Shown: positions 33,891 to 42,515, numbered from the stretch's first letter. The stretch: 64,000 bases of DNA from Halostreptopolyspora alba (GCA_003725585.1 RJMB01000024.1:20942-84941), one strand, 5' to 3'. The notes: generated from the sequence alone by a model not told the origin. Numbers and translations are program-made.

Positions 33891-34638
33891 GGTTCGAGCG
33901 GCTGGGCAGCCCGAAGGCGTCAAGGAACGCGTCAATGAGGAGCATTGGGCCGGACGGCTCTACATGCGCGATCTCTCGCCGTATGTGAGCACCGCCTTCG
34001 TCCACTTCGGTGTTCCGCCGAACCCCATCACCTACCTGATGATGGCCTTCGGGGTGCTGGCCGGTGTCACGCTGGCGTTCGGCGGCCTGTGGTCGGCGCT
34101 GCTCGCGGCGGTGCTGGTGCAGCTCTACCTGCTGCTCGACTGCTCCGACGGGGAGGTGGCCCGCTACACAGGGCGGACCAGCGTCGCGGGCATCTACCTC
34201 GACCGCATCGGCCACTACTTGGCCGAGGTGACCCTGCTCATCGGGCTGGGGATTCGCGCCCAGGGCGAGTTCGCGGCCGGCGGTTGGGTGATCGCCGGGA
34301 TGGCCGCGGCTCTGGGAGCCGCCCTGATCAAGGTGGAGACCGACAACGTCTCCGTCGCCCGTGCGAAGGCGGGTCTGCCCGAGAAGATCCCCGAGACGGC
34401 GATGCAGCCGCGCTCCTCGGGTCTGGGGCTGGCGCGCAGGCTCGCCTCGGGGCTGCGGTTCCACCGGGTGATCCAGGCCGTGGAGCTGTCCCTGCTGGTC
34501 GTCGTCGCGGCGGTGGTGGACGCGGTGCGTGGCGACCTCGTCGCCACCCGGGTTCTCGTCGCCGTGTGCGTCGTGGTCGCGGCGTTGCAGACGGTGCTGC
34601 ACCTGGTCAGTGTGCTCGCCTCTCGCCGGCTGGAGTGA
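33862..34638 (+). CDS. CDP-alcohol phosphatidyltransferase family protein with altered motif
   Basis: 258 residues from GTG 33862 (GGAG 5 nt upstream; ATG 33868 is possible), overlapping the previous gene. Six membrane helices are predicted. The CDP-alcohol motif reads D93-x2-D96-G97-x2-A100-R101-x8-G110-x3-D114-x3-H118: all positions fit except the last Asp, which is His. The last Asp is normally the catalytic base. The enzyme would join the CDP-alcohol made by the nucleotidyltransferase to an alcohol or alcohol phosphate. The length and the cytosolic N-terminal segment resemble di-myo-inositol-phosphate-synthase-type members more than phosphatidylglycerol synthases. A hairpin follows. Confidence 0.8.
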   Translation: MSMSKPSVTEVRAAGQPEGVKERVNEEHWAGRLYMRDLSPYVSTAFVHFGVPPNPITYLMMAFGVLAGVTLAFGGLWSALLAAVLVQLYLLLDCSDGEVARYTGRTSVAGIYLDRIGHYLAEVTLLIGLGIRAQGEFAAGGWVIAGMAAALGAALIKVETDNVSVARAKAGLPEKIPETAMQPRSSGLGLARRLASGLRFHRVIQAVELSLLVVVAAVVDAVRGDLVATRVLVAVCVVVAALQTVLHLVSVLASRRLE

Positions 34639-34943
34639 GGCTGGGCCGGTTCCGCGCCGTGCGGGGCCGGCCCGCCGGAAACCACCGGTGCGCGATTGCG
34701 CGTAACCCCAAACCTTGCTTTATTCCTTCGTTAGGCTCGTCGTGCGATGCTCACCCGCGAGCCATCCCGTATCCATATCCACGATTGGTTCCCATGACCA
34801 GGCCAGTCTCTCCGGACGCGGCTGCGGCGGCGCCGCACGGCGCCACCGACACGCACTCCTCGGGTGCGCGGCCCGGCGGCGATCCCGATTCCCGTACAGT
34901 TGAACGCGGCGGGAACGGGAGTGTACGTGGAGGTTCACAGCGG
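34639..34943. other. Intergenic region before the glycosyltransferase at 34944
   Basis: Contains the operon terminator (34643-34673) and a short AT-rich stretch at 34705-34735 (AACCTTGCTTTATTCCTTCGTTAG) that may hold a promoter. An in-frame ATG at 34794 would extend the downstream gene by 50 residues of low-complexity sequence. Confidence 0.4.
34643..34673 (+). terminator. Hairpin after the CDP-alcohol operon
   Basis: GGGCCGGTTCCGC pairs with GCGGGGCCGGCCC (13-bp stem with two G-U pairs), 5 nt after the stop codon. Confidence 0.5.
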
Positions 34944-35801
34944 ATGAAGATCTCCTGTGTGCTCCTGACCATGGGGACCCGGCCGGCCGAGCTGCGGCGC
35001 GCCATCCAGAGTGTCTTCGAGCAGGACACCGTCGACGTCGAGGTCGTCGTCGTGGGCAACGGCTCCGCGCTCCCCGAGCTGCCCGACGGGGTGACCGCCG
35101 TCCAGCTGACCGAGAACCTCGGTATTCCCGAAGGCCGTAACCACGGGGTCAGCGCCTGCGGCGGCGACATCGTGCTCTTCCTGGACGACGACGGCTGGTA
35201 CCGCTCCCGGGATCTCGCCCGGCACGTCCACGACCGTTTCCTCGAGGATCCCGGCCTCGGCGCGATCTCGTTCCGGATCGCCGATCCCGACGGAGGGCCC
35301 GACCAGCGTCGCCACGTGCCGCGGTTGCGCTCGGGCGACCCGCAGCGCTCCAGCCGCGTGACGACGTTCCTCGGTGGGGCCTGCGCGATCCGCCGCGAGG
35401 CGTTCGACAGGGGCGGGGGGCTACCCGGTGAGTTCTTCTACGCGCACGAGGAGACCGACCTCGCCTGGAGCATCCTCGACGCCGGATACGAGATCATCTA
35501 CGACGCCGATGCCGTGATGTACCACCCGGCGGTGGCACCGACTCGGCACTCCGACTTCTACCGGCTCAACGCCCGCAACCGGGTCTGGCTGGCCCGCCGT
35601 AACCTGCCCTGGCCACTCGTCGTGGTGTACCTGGCCAACTGGGTCGCCATCACGCTGCTGCGAGAACGGTCCGGTATGGCGTTGCGTGCCTGGTTTCGCG
35701 GGTTCCGCGAGGGTTGGCGTAGTGACGCCGGGCGACGCCGTCCCATCCGGTGGTCCACCGTCTGGCGGATGACCCGAACCGGCCGGCCGCCGGTCATCTG
35801 A
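34944..35801 (+). CDS. Family 2 glycosyltransferase (rhamnosyltransferase-like)
   Basis: 285 residues from ATG 34944 with GGAGG 10 nt upstream; ATG 34794 is an alternative. GT-A features are 'ISCVLLTMGTRPAELRRAIQS', 'ENLGIPEGRNHGV' (typical of the rhamnosyl/galactofuranosyl transferase group), 'IVLFLDDDGWY' (DDD metal site), 'TTFLGGACAIRREAF' and 'FYAHEETDLAWSILDAGY'. It lacks the C-terminal helices of the enzyme at 25643. Donor and acceptor are not predictable. Confidence 0.88.
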   Translation: MKISCVLLTMGTRPAELRRAIQSVFEQDTVDVEVVVVGNGSALPELPDGVTAVQLTENLGIPEGRNHGVSACGGDIVLFLDDDGWYRSRDLARHVHDRFLEDPGLGAISFRIADPDGGPDQRRHVPRLRSGDPQRSSRVTTFLGGACAIRREAFDRGGGLPGEFFYAHEETDLAWSILDAGYEIIYDADAVMYHPAVAPTRHSDFYRLNARNRVWLARRNLPWPLVVVYLANWVAITLLRERSGMALRAWFRGFREGWRSDAGRRRPIRWSTVWRMTRTGRPPVI

Positions 35802-35871
35802 GCGGCCCCGACCAAGCTCCGGGGAAGCGTGGGGCTTCCCGGGGTGGGGCCGCCGCGGTGTGCGGCGCCGA

Positions 35872-35959
35872 TTCGGGTGGCCCACCGGGGGTGCCCGGAC
35901 CCCTAGATTCCCAGCCCCCTGGACACCCGAGCCGAGGCGAGCCCGGAAAACACCACCTA
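35872..35959. repeat. Dispersed repeat family A, copy 3
   Basis: Shares TTCGGGTGGCCC-CCGG-GGTGCCCG and ACCCGAGCCG-GGCGAGC with copy 1 (3107-3207), and ends ACCACCTAG, where TAG is the stop of the minus-strand gene ending at 35957, as at the other two loci. The central part differs from copies 1 and 2. Confidence 0.65.
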
Positions 35960-36565
35960 GAGCTCGCTGACGACCTCGTCGTAGTCCAGGCGGGGCAGCC
36001 GCTCCGCCCACGCGTTGGGGCCGGGCCGTCCGATGTTCACGATGACGAGGCTCCGCTGGGCTGTTTCGCCGAAGAACTCCGCGTCGACACCGTCGGGGTT
36101 GAACCCCGTCATGGGGCCGGCGGCGAGTCCGGCCGCGCGGATGCCGATGATGAAGTAGGCGACCTGCAGAGTCGCGTTCAGCCGGGCGTTGCTCTCGCGC
36201 TTCGCGTCGTCCGCGGCGAACACGTCCCGGACGTCGGGTTTGATCGGGAAGACGCGCGCCATGTTCTCGTGGAAGTCGAGGTCCGCGCTCAGCACGGCCA
36301 CCAGCGGCGCTTTGGCGGTCTTGTCCCGGTTGCCCTCCGCCAGGTGCGGAAGTAGGCGGTCTCGGGATTCCGCCGAGCGTAGCAGTGTGACACGCAACGG
36401 CTGCATGTTCATCGACGTCGGACCGTACTTGACCAGGTCGTGGATGGCTCGGATCTGGTCGCTGGTCACGGGCTCGTCGCTGAAGGTGTTGGCGGTGCGG
36501 GCCTCGCGGAACAGCAGGTCCTGGGCGTCTTTGGAGAGTTCGAGGGGTTCGGCGCTGGCGGACAT
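35957..36565 (-). CDS. Nitroreductase-family protein, malonic semialdehyde reductase-like
   Basis: 202 residues from ATG 36565 (GGAG upstream; a GTG at 36592 is possible). FMN-dependent fold: 'TANTFSDEPVTSDQIRAIHDL', 'KYGPTSMNMQPLRVTLLRSAESRDRLLPHL', 'AGLAAGPMTGFNPDGVDAEFF', 'LVIVNIGRPG'. The proportions and 'GPTSMNMQP' match RutE/YdfG-type malonic semialdehyde/nitro reductases, about 196 residues. It is probably unrelated to the glycopolymer genes around it. The stop codon is inside a dispersed repeat. Confidence 0.85.
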   Translation of the reverse strand: MSASAEPLELSKDAQDLLFREARTANTFSDEPVTSDQIRAIHDLVKYGPTSMNMQPLRVTLLRSAESRDRLLPHLAEGNRDKTAKAPLVAVLSADLDFHENMARVFPIKPDVRDVFAADDAKRESNARLNATLQVAYFIIGIRAAGLAAGPMTGFNPDGVDAEFFGETAQRSLVIVNIGRPGPNAWAERLPRLDYDEVVSEL

Positions 36566-36705
36566 GGTCTCCACAACGTTCGGTCGGTTCACTTCCGCGT
36601 CAAGTTTACTTTCCTAGGAAAGGAACTCGTTGTGGCTGGCCTGTGGCCATGTTCACCGTTTCTCCCGGTGGGAGCCGCGACAGTGGGTCGCGGGCGGCGG
36701 AACGG

Positions 36706-37902
36706 TCACGCGAGCCCACTGCTGAGACCGGTGTCCTGACGGTTGCCCATCCGGGTGCGGTCATGACGGGGGACCAGGGCCGGGCGGGGCGCCGATTCGC
36801 TCTGGACCTCGGGGCTTCCCAGAACCCACTCCTCGAGCCGCCGCACGAACGCCTTGGCCTGAACGGGCCAGTGGTACTCCTCACGCGCGATCGCGTGCCC
36901 CGTGCGGGCGTACCGTGAGCGCAGCCCGGGATCGGAGCGTAGCCGCAGCACCGCCTCGGCGGCCGCCGAGGCGTCACCGAACGGGACGACCATCCCGCAG
37001 TGCCCGTTGGGTCGGCCGGTCACTAGAGCCTCGGCCGGCGGGTTCGGGGTGCTGATCACCGGCAGTCCGTGCGCCATGTACTCGACCACCTTCGTGGGCA
37101 ACGAGTGCCGGTAGTTGGGGGCGTCCCGCAGCATGCTGATCCCGGCCAGGGCGCCGCTGACCATGCGTAGCGCCTGGTCGTTGGGTACGAACCCGTACCA
37201 GTGGACCTTCCCCTCCTGCTGCGCCTGCCGCAGGAGCTGACGGGTCTCGCCGTCGGCCGCCCCGATCACCTCGACCCGGACCCCGTGCGGCCGCAGCAGA
37301 CCCCCCAGCTCGACCAGCTCCGCGGCGCCCCGCGCCATCGACAGCTGTCCCAGGTACACGACCCGGTCGGTGCCGGGTGGGCGTGGTGGCCGTTCGGGAA
37401 CGTAGGTGGTGTTGGGCACCACCGGGTGGGTGTGGCGGAAGCGGTCGCGGTAGCCCTCCTCGGCCAGTAACAGGTGCATCCGCCGCTCGGCTCCGCGTTC
37501 GAAGCCGCGCACCACCGGCCCCAGGGGGCGCCGCACCGGCTTGGGCAGCCACGGTTTGGTGAGCAGCGAGGCGGCCGCGTCCTCGTGCACGTCCCACACG
37601 GTCACGGGGCGGCGCCGGGGGAGGGCGAGGAGCAGTTCCGGGTCGTGGAAAATCAGTGCGTCGGCCCGCGGGGCGTGCTCGGCGAGGGCGGCGCGTGCCT
37701 CGCGCAGTGCGCCGAGCCGGCGGGTGCCCGTGGCCCGCGGCACGTCCACGGCCGTCAGCTCCGACCACGGGGTGACGTTGCACGCGCGGAACGGGGCGAC
37801 GTAGGTGACGGAGTGTCCCGCGTCGAGCAAGGCCCGGACCTGTCGATGCAGGATGCGTGCGTCCTCGGGGTGGTGGACCACCGTGGCCACGAGTGCGTGC
37901 AT
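36706..37902 (-). CDS. Family 4 glycosyltransferase
   Basis: 398 residues, AGGTGAG before the ATG. GT-B fold: the N-terminal half opens with 'HALVATVVHHPEDARILHRQV' and has 'WDVHEDAAASLLTKPWLP'; the C-terminal half has 'RVVYLGQLSMARGAAELVELG', 'VHWYGFVPNDQAL' and 'PTKVVEYMAHGLPVISTP', the usual nucleotide-sugar binding region. It may use the UDP-sugar made by the dehydrogenase just upstream, but that is only proximity. Confidence 0.87.
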   Translation of the reverse strand: MHALVATVVHHPEDARILHRQVRALLDAGHSVTYVAPFRACNVTPWSELTAVDVPRATGTRRLGALREARAALAEHAPRADALIFHDPELLLALPRRRPVTVWDVHEDAAASLLTKPWLPKPVRRPLGPVVRGFERGAERRMHLLLAEEGYRDRFRHTHPVVPNTTYVPERPPRPPGTDRVVYLGQLSMARGAAELVELGGLLRPHGVRVEVIGAADGETRQLLRQAQQEGKVHWYGFVPNDQALRMVSGALAGISMLRDAPNYRHSLPTKVVEYMAHGLPVISTPNPPAEALVTGRPNGHCGMVVPFGDASAAAEAVLRLRSDPGLRSRYARTGHAIAREEYHWPVQAKAFVRRLEEWVLGSPEVQSESAPRPALVPRHDRTRMGNRQDTGLSSGLA

Positions 37903-38011
37903 TTCTGGCTCACCTGAACTCTCCGCGCCGTGTTCTCGGGGACTGTCCCCGAAGGCCCGCGTTTGGCCCCGGAAGTCACGCTAGAGAGCAAGGGAAACAG
38001 TGGATGAAAAC

Positions 38012-38037
38012 CCGGGTTACACACGGTTGTGACCCGG
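38012..38037 (-). terminator. Terminator after the UDP-ManNAc dehydrogenase-like gene
   Basis: CCGGGTTACA (38012-38021) pairs with TGTGACCCGG (38028-38037) with one mismatch. On the minus strand the stem is followed by GGTTTTC, close to an intrinsic terminator, about 60 bp past the stop at 38097. Confidence 0.5.
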
Positions 38038-38096
38038 ATGAACCCACGGGAAGGTCGCGCGTGTCCTCCCCGTGTGCTCGATGGTGGGTCCGCTGC

Positions 38097-39419
38097 TCAG
38101 AGGACCTGGATGCCGTCGCGCTGGATGGGCGAGGTGGTGCGGCGGGCGTCGTCGGCCGTGCCGTTGAGGCGCCGCATCACCCCACGCGTGTCCAGCAGCA
38201 GGCGGGCGTGCTCGTTGAGCAGGGTGGCCCCGTAGTCGGGATGGTCAGTGAGCAGCACGGTCAGGTCGGCCTCGGCGAGGGCCCGCTCCAGGTTCTCGGC
38301 GCGGGGGACGCGCTCCTCGTTCACCTCCCACTCCGCGACGTAGGGGTCGTGGTAGATGAGCTGGGCGCCCTTGCTCGCCAGCTTGCGGGCCACCGGTCGG
38401 GCCGGCGACTCGCGCTGGTCGGCGATGCCCGCCTTGTAGGTGACCCCGAGCAGCAGCACCCGGGACCGCGACAGTGCCAGCCCGGAGTCGTTGAGCAGCT
38501 CCTGGGCGCGCTGCGTGACGTAGGTGGGCATCCGCGCGTTGATCTCCTGGGCCAGCTCCACGAACCGGAAGGGGTACCCCAGCGTCTTGACCTTGTACGA
38601 CAGATAGTTCGGGTCGATGGGGATGCAGTGGCCCCCCACCCCCGGCCCCGGCTGGAACGCCTGGAACCCGAAGGGTTTGGTGGCGGCGCAGGCGATCGCG
38701 TCCCAGAGGTCGACCCCCAGCTCCTGGCAGAAGATCGCCATCTCGTTCACCAGGGCGATGTTGACGTGTCGGTAGGTGTTCTCCAGGAGCTTGGCCATCT
38801 CGGCCTCACGGGTCCCACGGGCCTGGACCACGTTGGTGATGAACCTGCCGTAGAACTCGGCGGCGAGCTGCCCGCACCGCTCGGTCAACCCGCCCACCAC
38901 CTTCGGGGTGTTGGCCACGCCGAAGGCGACGTTGCCGGGGTCGATCCGTTCGGGGGAGAACGCCAGGTGGAGGTCGGTGCCCGCGGTGAGCCCGGACTTC
39001 TCCAGGCGTGGCCGGACGAACTCGTCGGTCGTGCCCGGGTAGGTGGTGGACTCCAGGATGACCAGCGTTCCGTGTCGCACGTGCTCGGCCACCGAGTCGG
39101 CCGCGGCGGCGACGGCGCTGAGGTCGGGGCCACCTTCGTCGGACAGCGGGGTGGGCACGCAGATGACGATCGCGTCGGTGGTGCCCAGGACACGCGGGTC
39201 CATCGTGGCCTGGAAGCCGGCGTCGCGCATCTCCGTGATGTCGGCGTCGCTCAGGTCGTCGATGTGCGACGTGCCCGAGTTCAGGCCGTCGACCACCTGC
39301 GGGGTGACGTCCAGCCCGGTCACCTTCAGTCCGGCGCGGCTGGCTTCCTGAGCCAGCGGAAGACCCACGTAACCGAGACCGATGACGACCAGGTCGGTGG
39401 AAGAGGTAGCGACGTCCAC
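38097..39419 (-). CDS. UDP-N-acetyl-D-mannosamine (or glucosamine) dehydrogenase, WecC-like
   Basis: 440 residues, GTG start with GAGGGGG upstream. NAD loop 'LVVIGLGYVGLPLAQEASRAG', 'ILESTTYPGTTDEF', 'SPERIDPGN' and the catalytic Cys in 'GVGGHCIPIDPNYLSY' (C265) mark the UDP-HexNAc branch, distinct from ugd at 21576. It should make the 6-uronic acid of UDP-ManNAc (WecC) or UDP-GlcNAc (WbpA). UDP-GlcNAc 2-epimerase WecB is encoded 1.9 kb away, so UDP-ManNAcA is the favoured product. This would put an acidic amino sugar in the envelope polymer. Confidence 0.9.
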   Translation of the reverse strand: MDVATSSTDLVVIGLGYVGLPLAQEASRAGLKVTGLDVTPQVVDGLNSGTSHIDDLSDADITEMRDAGFQATMDPRVLGTTDAIVICVPTPLSDEGGPDLSAVAAAADSVAEHVRHGTLVILESTTYPGTTDEFVRPRLEKSGLTAGTDLHLAFSPERIDPGNVAFGVANTPKVVGGLTERCGQLAAEFYGRFITNVVQARGTREAEMAKLLENTYRHVNIALVNEMAIFCQELGVDLWDAIACAATKPFGFQAFQPGPGVGGHCIPIDPNYLSYKVKTLGYPFRFVELAQEINARMPTYVTQRAQELLNDSGLALSRSRVLLLGVTYKAGIADQRESPARPVARKLASKGAQLIYHDPYVAEWEVNEERVPRAENLERALAEADLTVLLTDHPDYGATLLNEHARLLLDTRGVMRRLNGTADDARRTTSPIQRDGIQVL

Positions 39420-39510
39420 AGAGGACCCCCTCGGGTTCGACGTGATGCGGAAACGAGGCGTTGTCTCGCCCGGACTGGGACGCCCGGGCCTGACGGTCAG
39501 TTGTCCCGGA

Positions 39511-41232
39511 TCACAGCCCGTGGCCTGGTTCGGTCACGCCCTTGGCGAGTGCCGTATACGCCTCGATATAGCGGAGCGCGGCCGCGTTCCAGGTACGACT
39601 GCGCCCGACCCTCTCGCGGCCCGCGAGGCCATACGTCTCGCGGGTCTCCCGACTGTAGAAGAGCTTTTCTAGCTGGTCAGCGAGAATCCCCGAGTCGTTC
39701 GGAGGAATTAACTCACCGGTCACGCCAGGTTCCACGAGTTCCCGAAGAGCGTCCACGTCGCTGGCGACGACGGGAAGCCCGCCGGCCATGGCCTCCACCG
39801 GTTTCAGCGGGGTGACCAGCCGGGTGACGCGCTCGTCGCGACGCGGCACCGCGAACACGTTGAGGACCGCGTGATACCGCCGAATCGCGCTGGCCGGAAC
39901 ACGTCCCGGGAAGTGCGCTGCGGCGCCCAGACCGGAGTCGGCCGCGCGGCCGCGCAGCGCGTCCAGCTCCGGCCCGTCACCCACGACCAGCGCGTGCGCC
40001 GGCACCCCCCGGCGGCGCAACAGGGCCACCGCGTCGACCAGGAGATCCAGGCCCTCGTATCCGTAGCAGCTCGTCGTGGTGCCGACGACGAAGTCATCGG
40101 GGGCGATCCCCAGTTCGGCGCGCGACTCCCCGCCGGGTGGCAGCGGCGCGAGGAACTCCTCGTCGACCGCGTTGGGGACGACGATGACCTTGTCCGGTGC
40201 GACACCGCGCGCCACGATGTCCGCGCGCATGGTCTCACCCAACGTCACCACGAGGTCGGCGTCGCGCATCCGGGCGGTCTCGCGGGCGCGTTCCCGCTGG
40301 TAGAAGGCATCCTCGGTACTTCGGGAGGGGTCGCGGGAGAGCCAGGACTCCTCGAGGAACCCCCGCACCTCATAAACCACCGGTAGGTCGTAATGGGCGC
40401 CGAGCCCGAGCGCCAGCTCGGCGTTGCGGTGGTTGCTGGCCGCGTGCAGGACGTCCGGCCGGAGCTGTTCGACCAGCGGCGCCGCGTAGCGCAGCCCGGC
40501 CCGCGTCTCCCGTTCCGCGTCCGCGGGCGCGACCCAGGGCAGCAACCGGTGGTAGGGAACGCCGTCGACGTCCACTCGCGGTCGGGCGTCGAACACCCCC
40601 TTGGTCAACGGGTATCCCGGGCGTGTCACCACGTGTGGTCGCAGGCCGGCCGCCCGCTGGCCGAGCGCGATCCGGTGTGTCCGCTGGGTGTAGCCGGCGT
40701 TCGTGTTCGGCAGCGCGTTGGTCACCAGGTGCAGGATCCGGGAGGTCCGCGGGTCGGATTTCCGATCGTTCATCGCGCCGTCGCGTCGCGTTCGCCACTT
40801 CGGAGTTACCTTGAGGGAGTGCGACCGGCCAGTAGTCTCCACCGGCACAGCCCGCCCCGTCATGAGTGCCAGTCGGTGTTGTGACTCGGCACGGCGCGGG
40901 CCTTCGGGCAGCCGGGCCAGGAGTTCCGCGGCGAGCTGGGGGTTCTCGATGGCCAGTGAGAACGCGAAGAGCCGGGACAGGAGTCGGGGGGAGGCACCAT
41001 GAGCGGCGCCCCGAACCGTGTCCAGTGCCCGTTCGCGGTGGCCGGCGTCCCACAGCGCGTACGCGCGGGCCAGGGGACCGAGACGGGGGGCGGTACGGTG
41101 TACGCTCCGGCGCAGCCACCCCGGGGTCACACGCAGCGCCAGCATGGGCAGCCGGGCGGGCTCGGCGCGCAGGTGTCGCCAGGTCAGGGTCGCGGTGAAT
41201 GATGCCGCTCTCACGAAGTTGCGCACATCCAC
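39511..41232 (-). CDS. Family 4 glycosyltransferase with N-terminal helical domain
   Basis: 573 residues if GTG 41232 is used. The frame opens at TTG 41316, only 9 bp from divergent wecB, and I prefer the later start because it leaves room for promoters; this is uncertain. The first 150 residues are helical and TPR-like ('LWDAGHRERALDTVRGAA', 'PQLAAELLARLPEG'). The GT-B domain begins at 'ILHLVTNALPNTNAGYTQR' and ends with 'FVVGTTTSCYGYEGLDLLVDAV', 'VVGDGPELDALRG' and 'LVTPLKPVEAMAGGLPVVASD', the donor-binding E-x7-E region. Function in the polymer pathway is inferred from position. Confidence 0.82.
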   Translation of the reverse strand: MDVRNFVRAASFTATLTWRHLRAEPARLPMLALRVTPGWLRRSVHRTAPRLGPLARAYALWDAGHRERALDTVRGAAHGASPRLLSRLFAFSLAIENPQLAAELLARLPEGPRRAESQHRLALMTGRAVPVETTGRSHSLKVTPKWRTRRDGAMNDRKSDPRTSRILHLVTNALPNTNAGYTQRTHRIALGQRAAGLRPHVVTRPGYPLTKGVFDARPRVDVDGVPYHRLLPWVAPADAERETRAGLRYAAPLVEQLRPDVLHAASNHRNAELALGLGAHYDLPVVYEVRGFLEESWLSRDPSRSTEDAFYQRERARETARMRDADLVVTLGETMRADIVARGVAPDKVIVVPNAVDEEFLAPLPPGGESRAELGIAPDDFVVGTTTSCYGYEGLDLLVDAVALLRRRGVPAHALVVGDGPELDALRGRAADSGLGAAAHFPGRVPASAIRRYHAVLNVFAVPRRDERVTRLVTPLKPVEAMAGGLPVVASDVDALRELVEPGVTGELIPPNDSGILADQLEKLFYSRETRETYGLAGRERVGRSRTWNAAALRYIEAYTALAKGVTEPGHGL

Positions 41233-41325
41233 GCATGCAACCACGTAAACGTGACCAGTGGGTGACGCCACGGCGTCGCGCACGCGTCGCGATCGCTGTC
41301 TCACCAATGCCGACAAGGGGACGTG

Positions 41326-42447
41326 ATGTCGTCAGCACCGGATGAACCCGCCGGGAGCGCGCCCGCCTCCGGGGAGATCGTGCACATCGTCGGGGCCAGG
41401 CCCAACTTCGTGAAGGCCGCCCCGGTTGTGGACGCCCTGGAGCGACGCGGCGCGCGGCAGTCCGTGGTGCATACCGGGCAGCACTACGACGACCGCATGT
41501 CCGCGGTCTTCTTCCGGGAACTCGGGCTGCCCAAGCCCGATGTCGACCTCGGGGTGGGGTCGGGCTCGCACGCCGAGCAGACCGCCGCGCTGATGATCGG
41601 GCTGGAACGGGAGTTCACGTCCCGTTCACCCGGCCGCGTTGTCGTCTACGGCGACGTGAACTCCACCGTCGCCGCCGCGCTGGTCGCCGCCAAGCTGCAC
41701 ATCCCGGTGGCGCACGTCGAGGCCGGGCTGCGCTCGTTCGACTGGACGATGCCCGAGGAGGTGAACCGGCGCCTCACCGACCAGCTGTCCGGGCTGTGCC
41801 TGGCCACCAGCCCCGAAGCGGTGGGCCACCTGGCCGACGAGGGGATTCCGGTCGACCGGGTGCACCTGGTCGGTAACCCGATGATCGACACGCTGCTGGG
41901 CAACCTCGACGGCTTCGACGTCGGCGAGCTGCGCGGGCGCCTGGAGCTGCCCGAGCGCTACGTCGCCGCCACGCTGCACCGTCCCGCCAACGTCGACGAC
42001 CCGGACATCGTCGCCCGCCTGGTGGCCCGGTTGCACGAGGTGGCCGACCAGGTCGACGTGGTAATGCCGGTGCATCCGCGGGGCCGCGCGGCGTTCGAGG
42101 CGGCCGGCCTCGGCGACCACCCACGCGTCCACCTGCTCGAGCCCCTCGGCTATCTCGACTTCGTCACCCTCGTGCGTGGGTCCACCGCCGTGGTCACCGA
42201 CTCCGGCGGGGTGCAGGAGGAGACCACCATCCTGCGGGTCCCCTGCCTGACCCTGCGGCCCAACACCGAGCGTCCGGTCACCATCACGCACGGAACCAAC
42301 CGGCTCACGGTCTCCTCCGAACTTCCGGGACTGGTCTCCAAGATCCTGGTGGGGGACTCCTTCGGCCGGCCGGCCGTCGCGGACATTCCGCCACTGTGGG
42401 ACGGGCAGGCCGGAGAGCGCATCGCCACGATCCTGACCAATGAGTGA
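41326..42447 (+). CDS. wecB: UDP-N-acetylglucosamine 2-epimerase (non-hydrolysing)
   Basis: 373 residues from ATG 41326 (AAGGGGA upstream). It interconverts UDP-GlcNAc and UDP-ManNAc. Visible motifs: 'HIVGARPNFVKAAPVVDAL', 'GQHYDDRMS', 'YGDVNSTVAAALVAAKLHIPVAHVEAGLRSFD', 'MPEEVNRRLTDQLS', 'TLHRPANVD', 'VTDSGGVQEETTIL'. The length is normal for the family. With the WecC-like dehydrogenase at 38097 it gives a two-step route from UDP-GlcNAc to UDP-ManNAcA. No undecaprenyl-phosphate GlcNAc transferase is seen in the window. Confidence 0.95.
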   Translation: MSSAPDEPAGSAPASGEIVHIVGARPNFVKAAPVVDALERRGARQSVVHTGQHYDDRMSAVFFRELGLPKPDVDLGVGSGSHAEQTAALMIGLEREFTSRSPGRVVVYGDVNSTVAAALVAAKLHIPVAHVEAGLRSFDWTMPEEVNRRLTDQLSGLCLATSPEAVGHLADEGIPVDRVHLVGNPMIDTLLGNLDGFDVGELRGRLELPERYVAATLHRPANVDDPDIVARLVARLHEVADQVDVVMPVHPRGRAAFEAAGLGDHPRVHLLEPLGYLDFVTLVRGSTAVVTDSGGVQEETTILRVPCLTLRPNTERPVTITHGTNRLTVSSELPGLVSKILVGDSFGRPAVADIPPLWDGQAGERIATILTNE

Positions 42448-42515
42448 AACCGTCACCGACGTGCGGTACGCGCGAAACGAGCGTCCGCTCAACCTCGCAA
42501 GGTGGGAATGACTAC

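Noticed and set aside
33945..34943. Long plus-strand frame joining the CDP-alcohol transferase region to the GT2 gene
   Set aside because: The upstream part is a shifted frame of the transferase gene; glycosyltransferase homology and the Shine-Dalgarno start at 34944 define the real gene.
37857..39815. 652-residue plus-strand frame
   Set aside because: Antisense to the WecC-like dehydrogenase and the following glycosyltransferase, which have clear motifs on the minus strand; its Val/Gly/His composition is typical of antisense frames.
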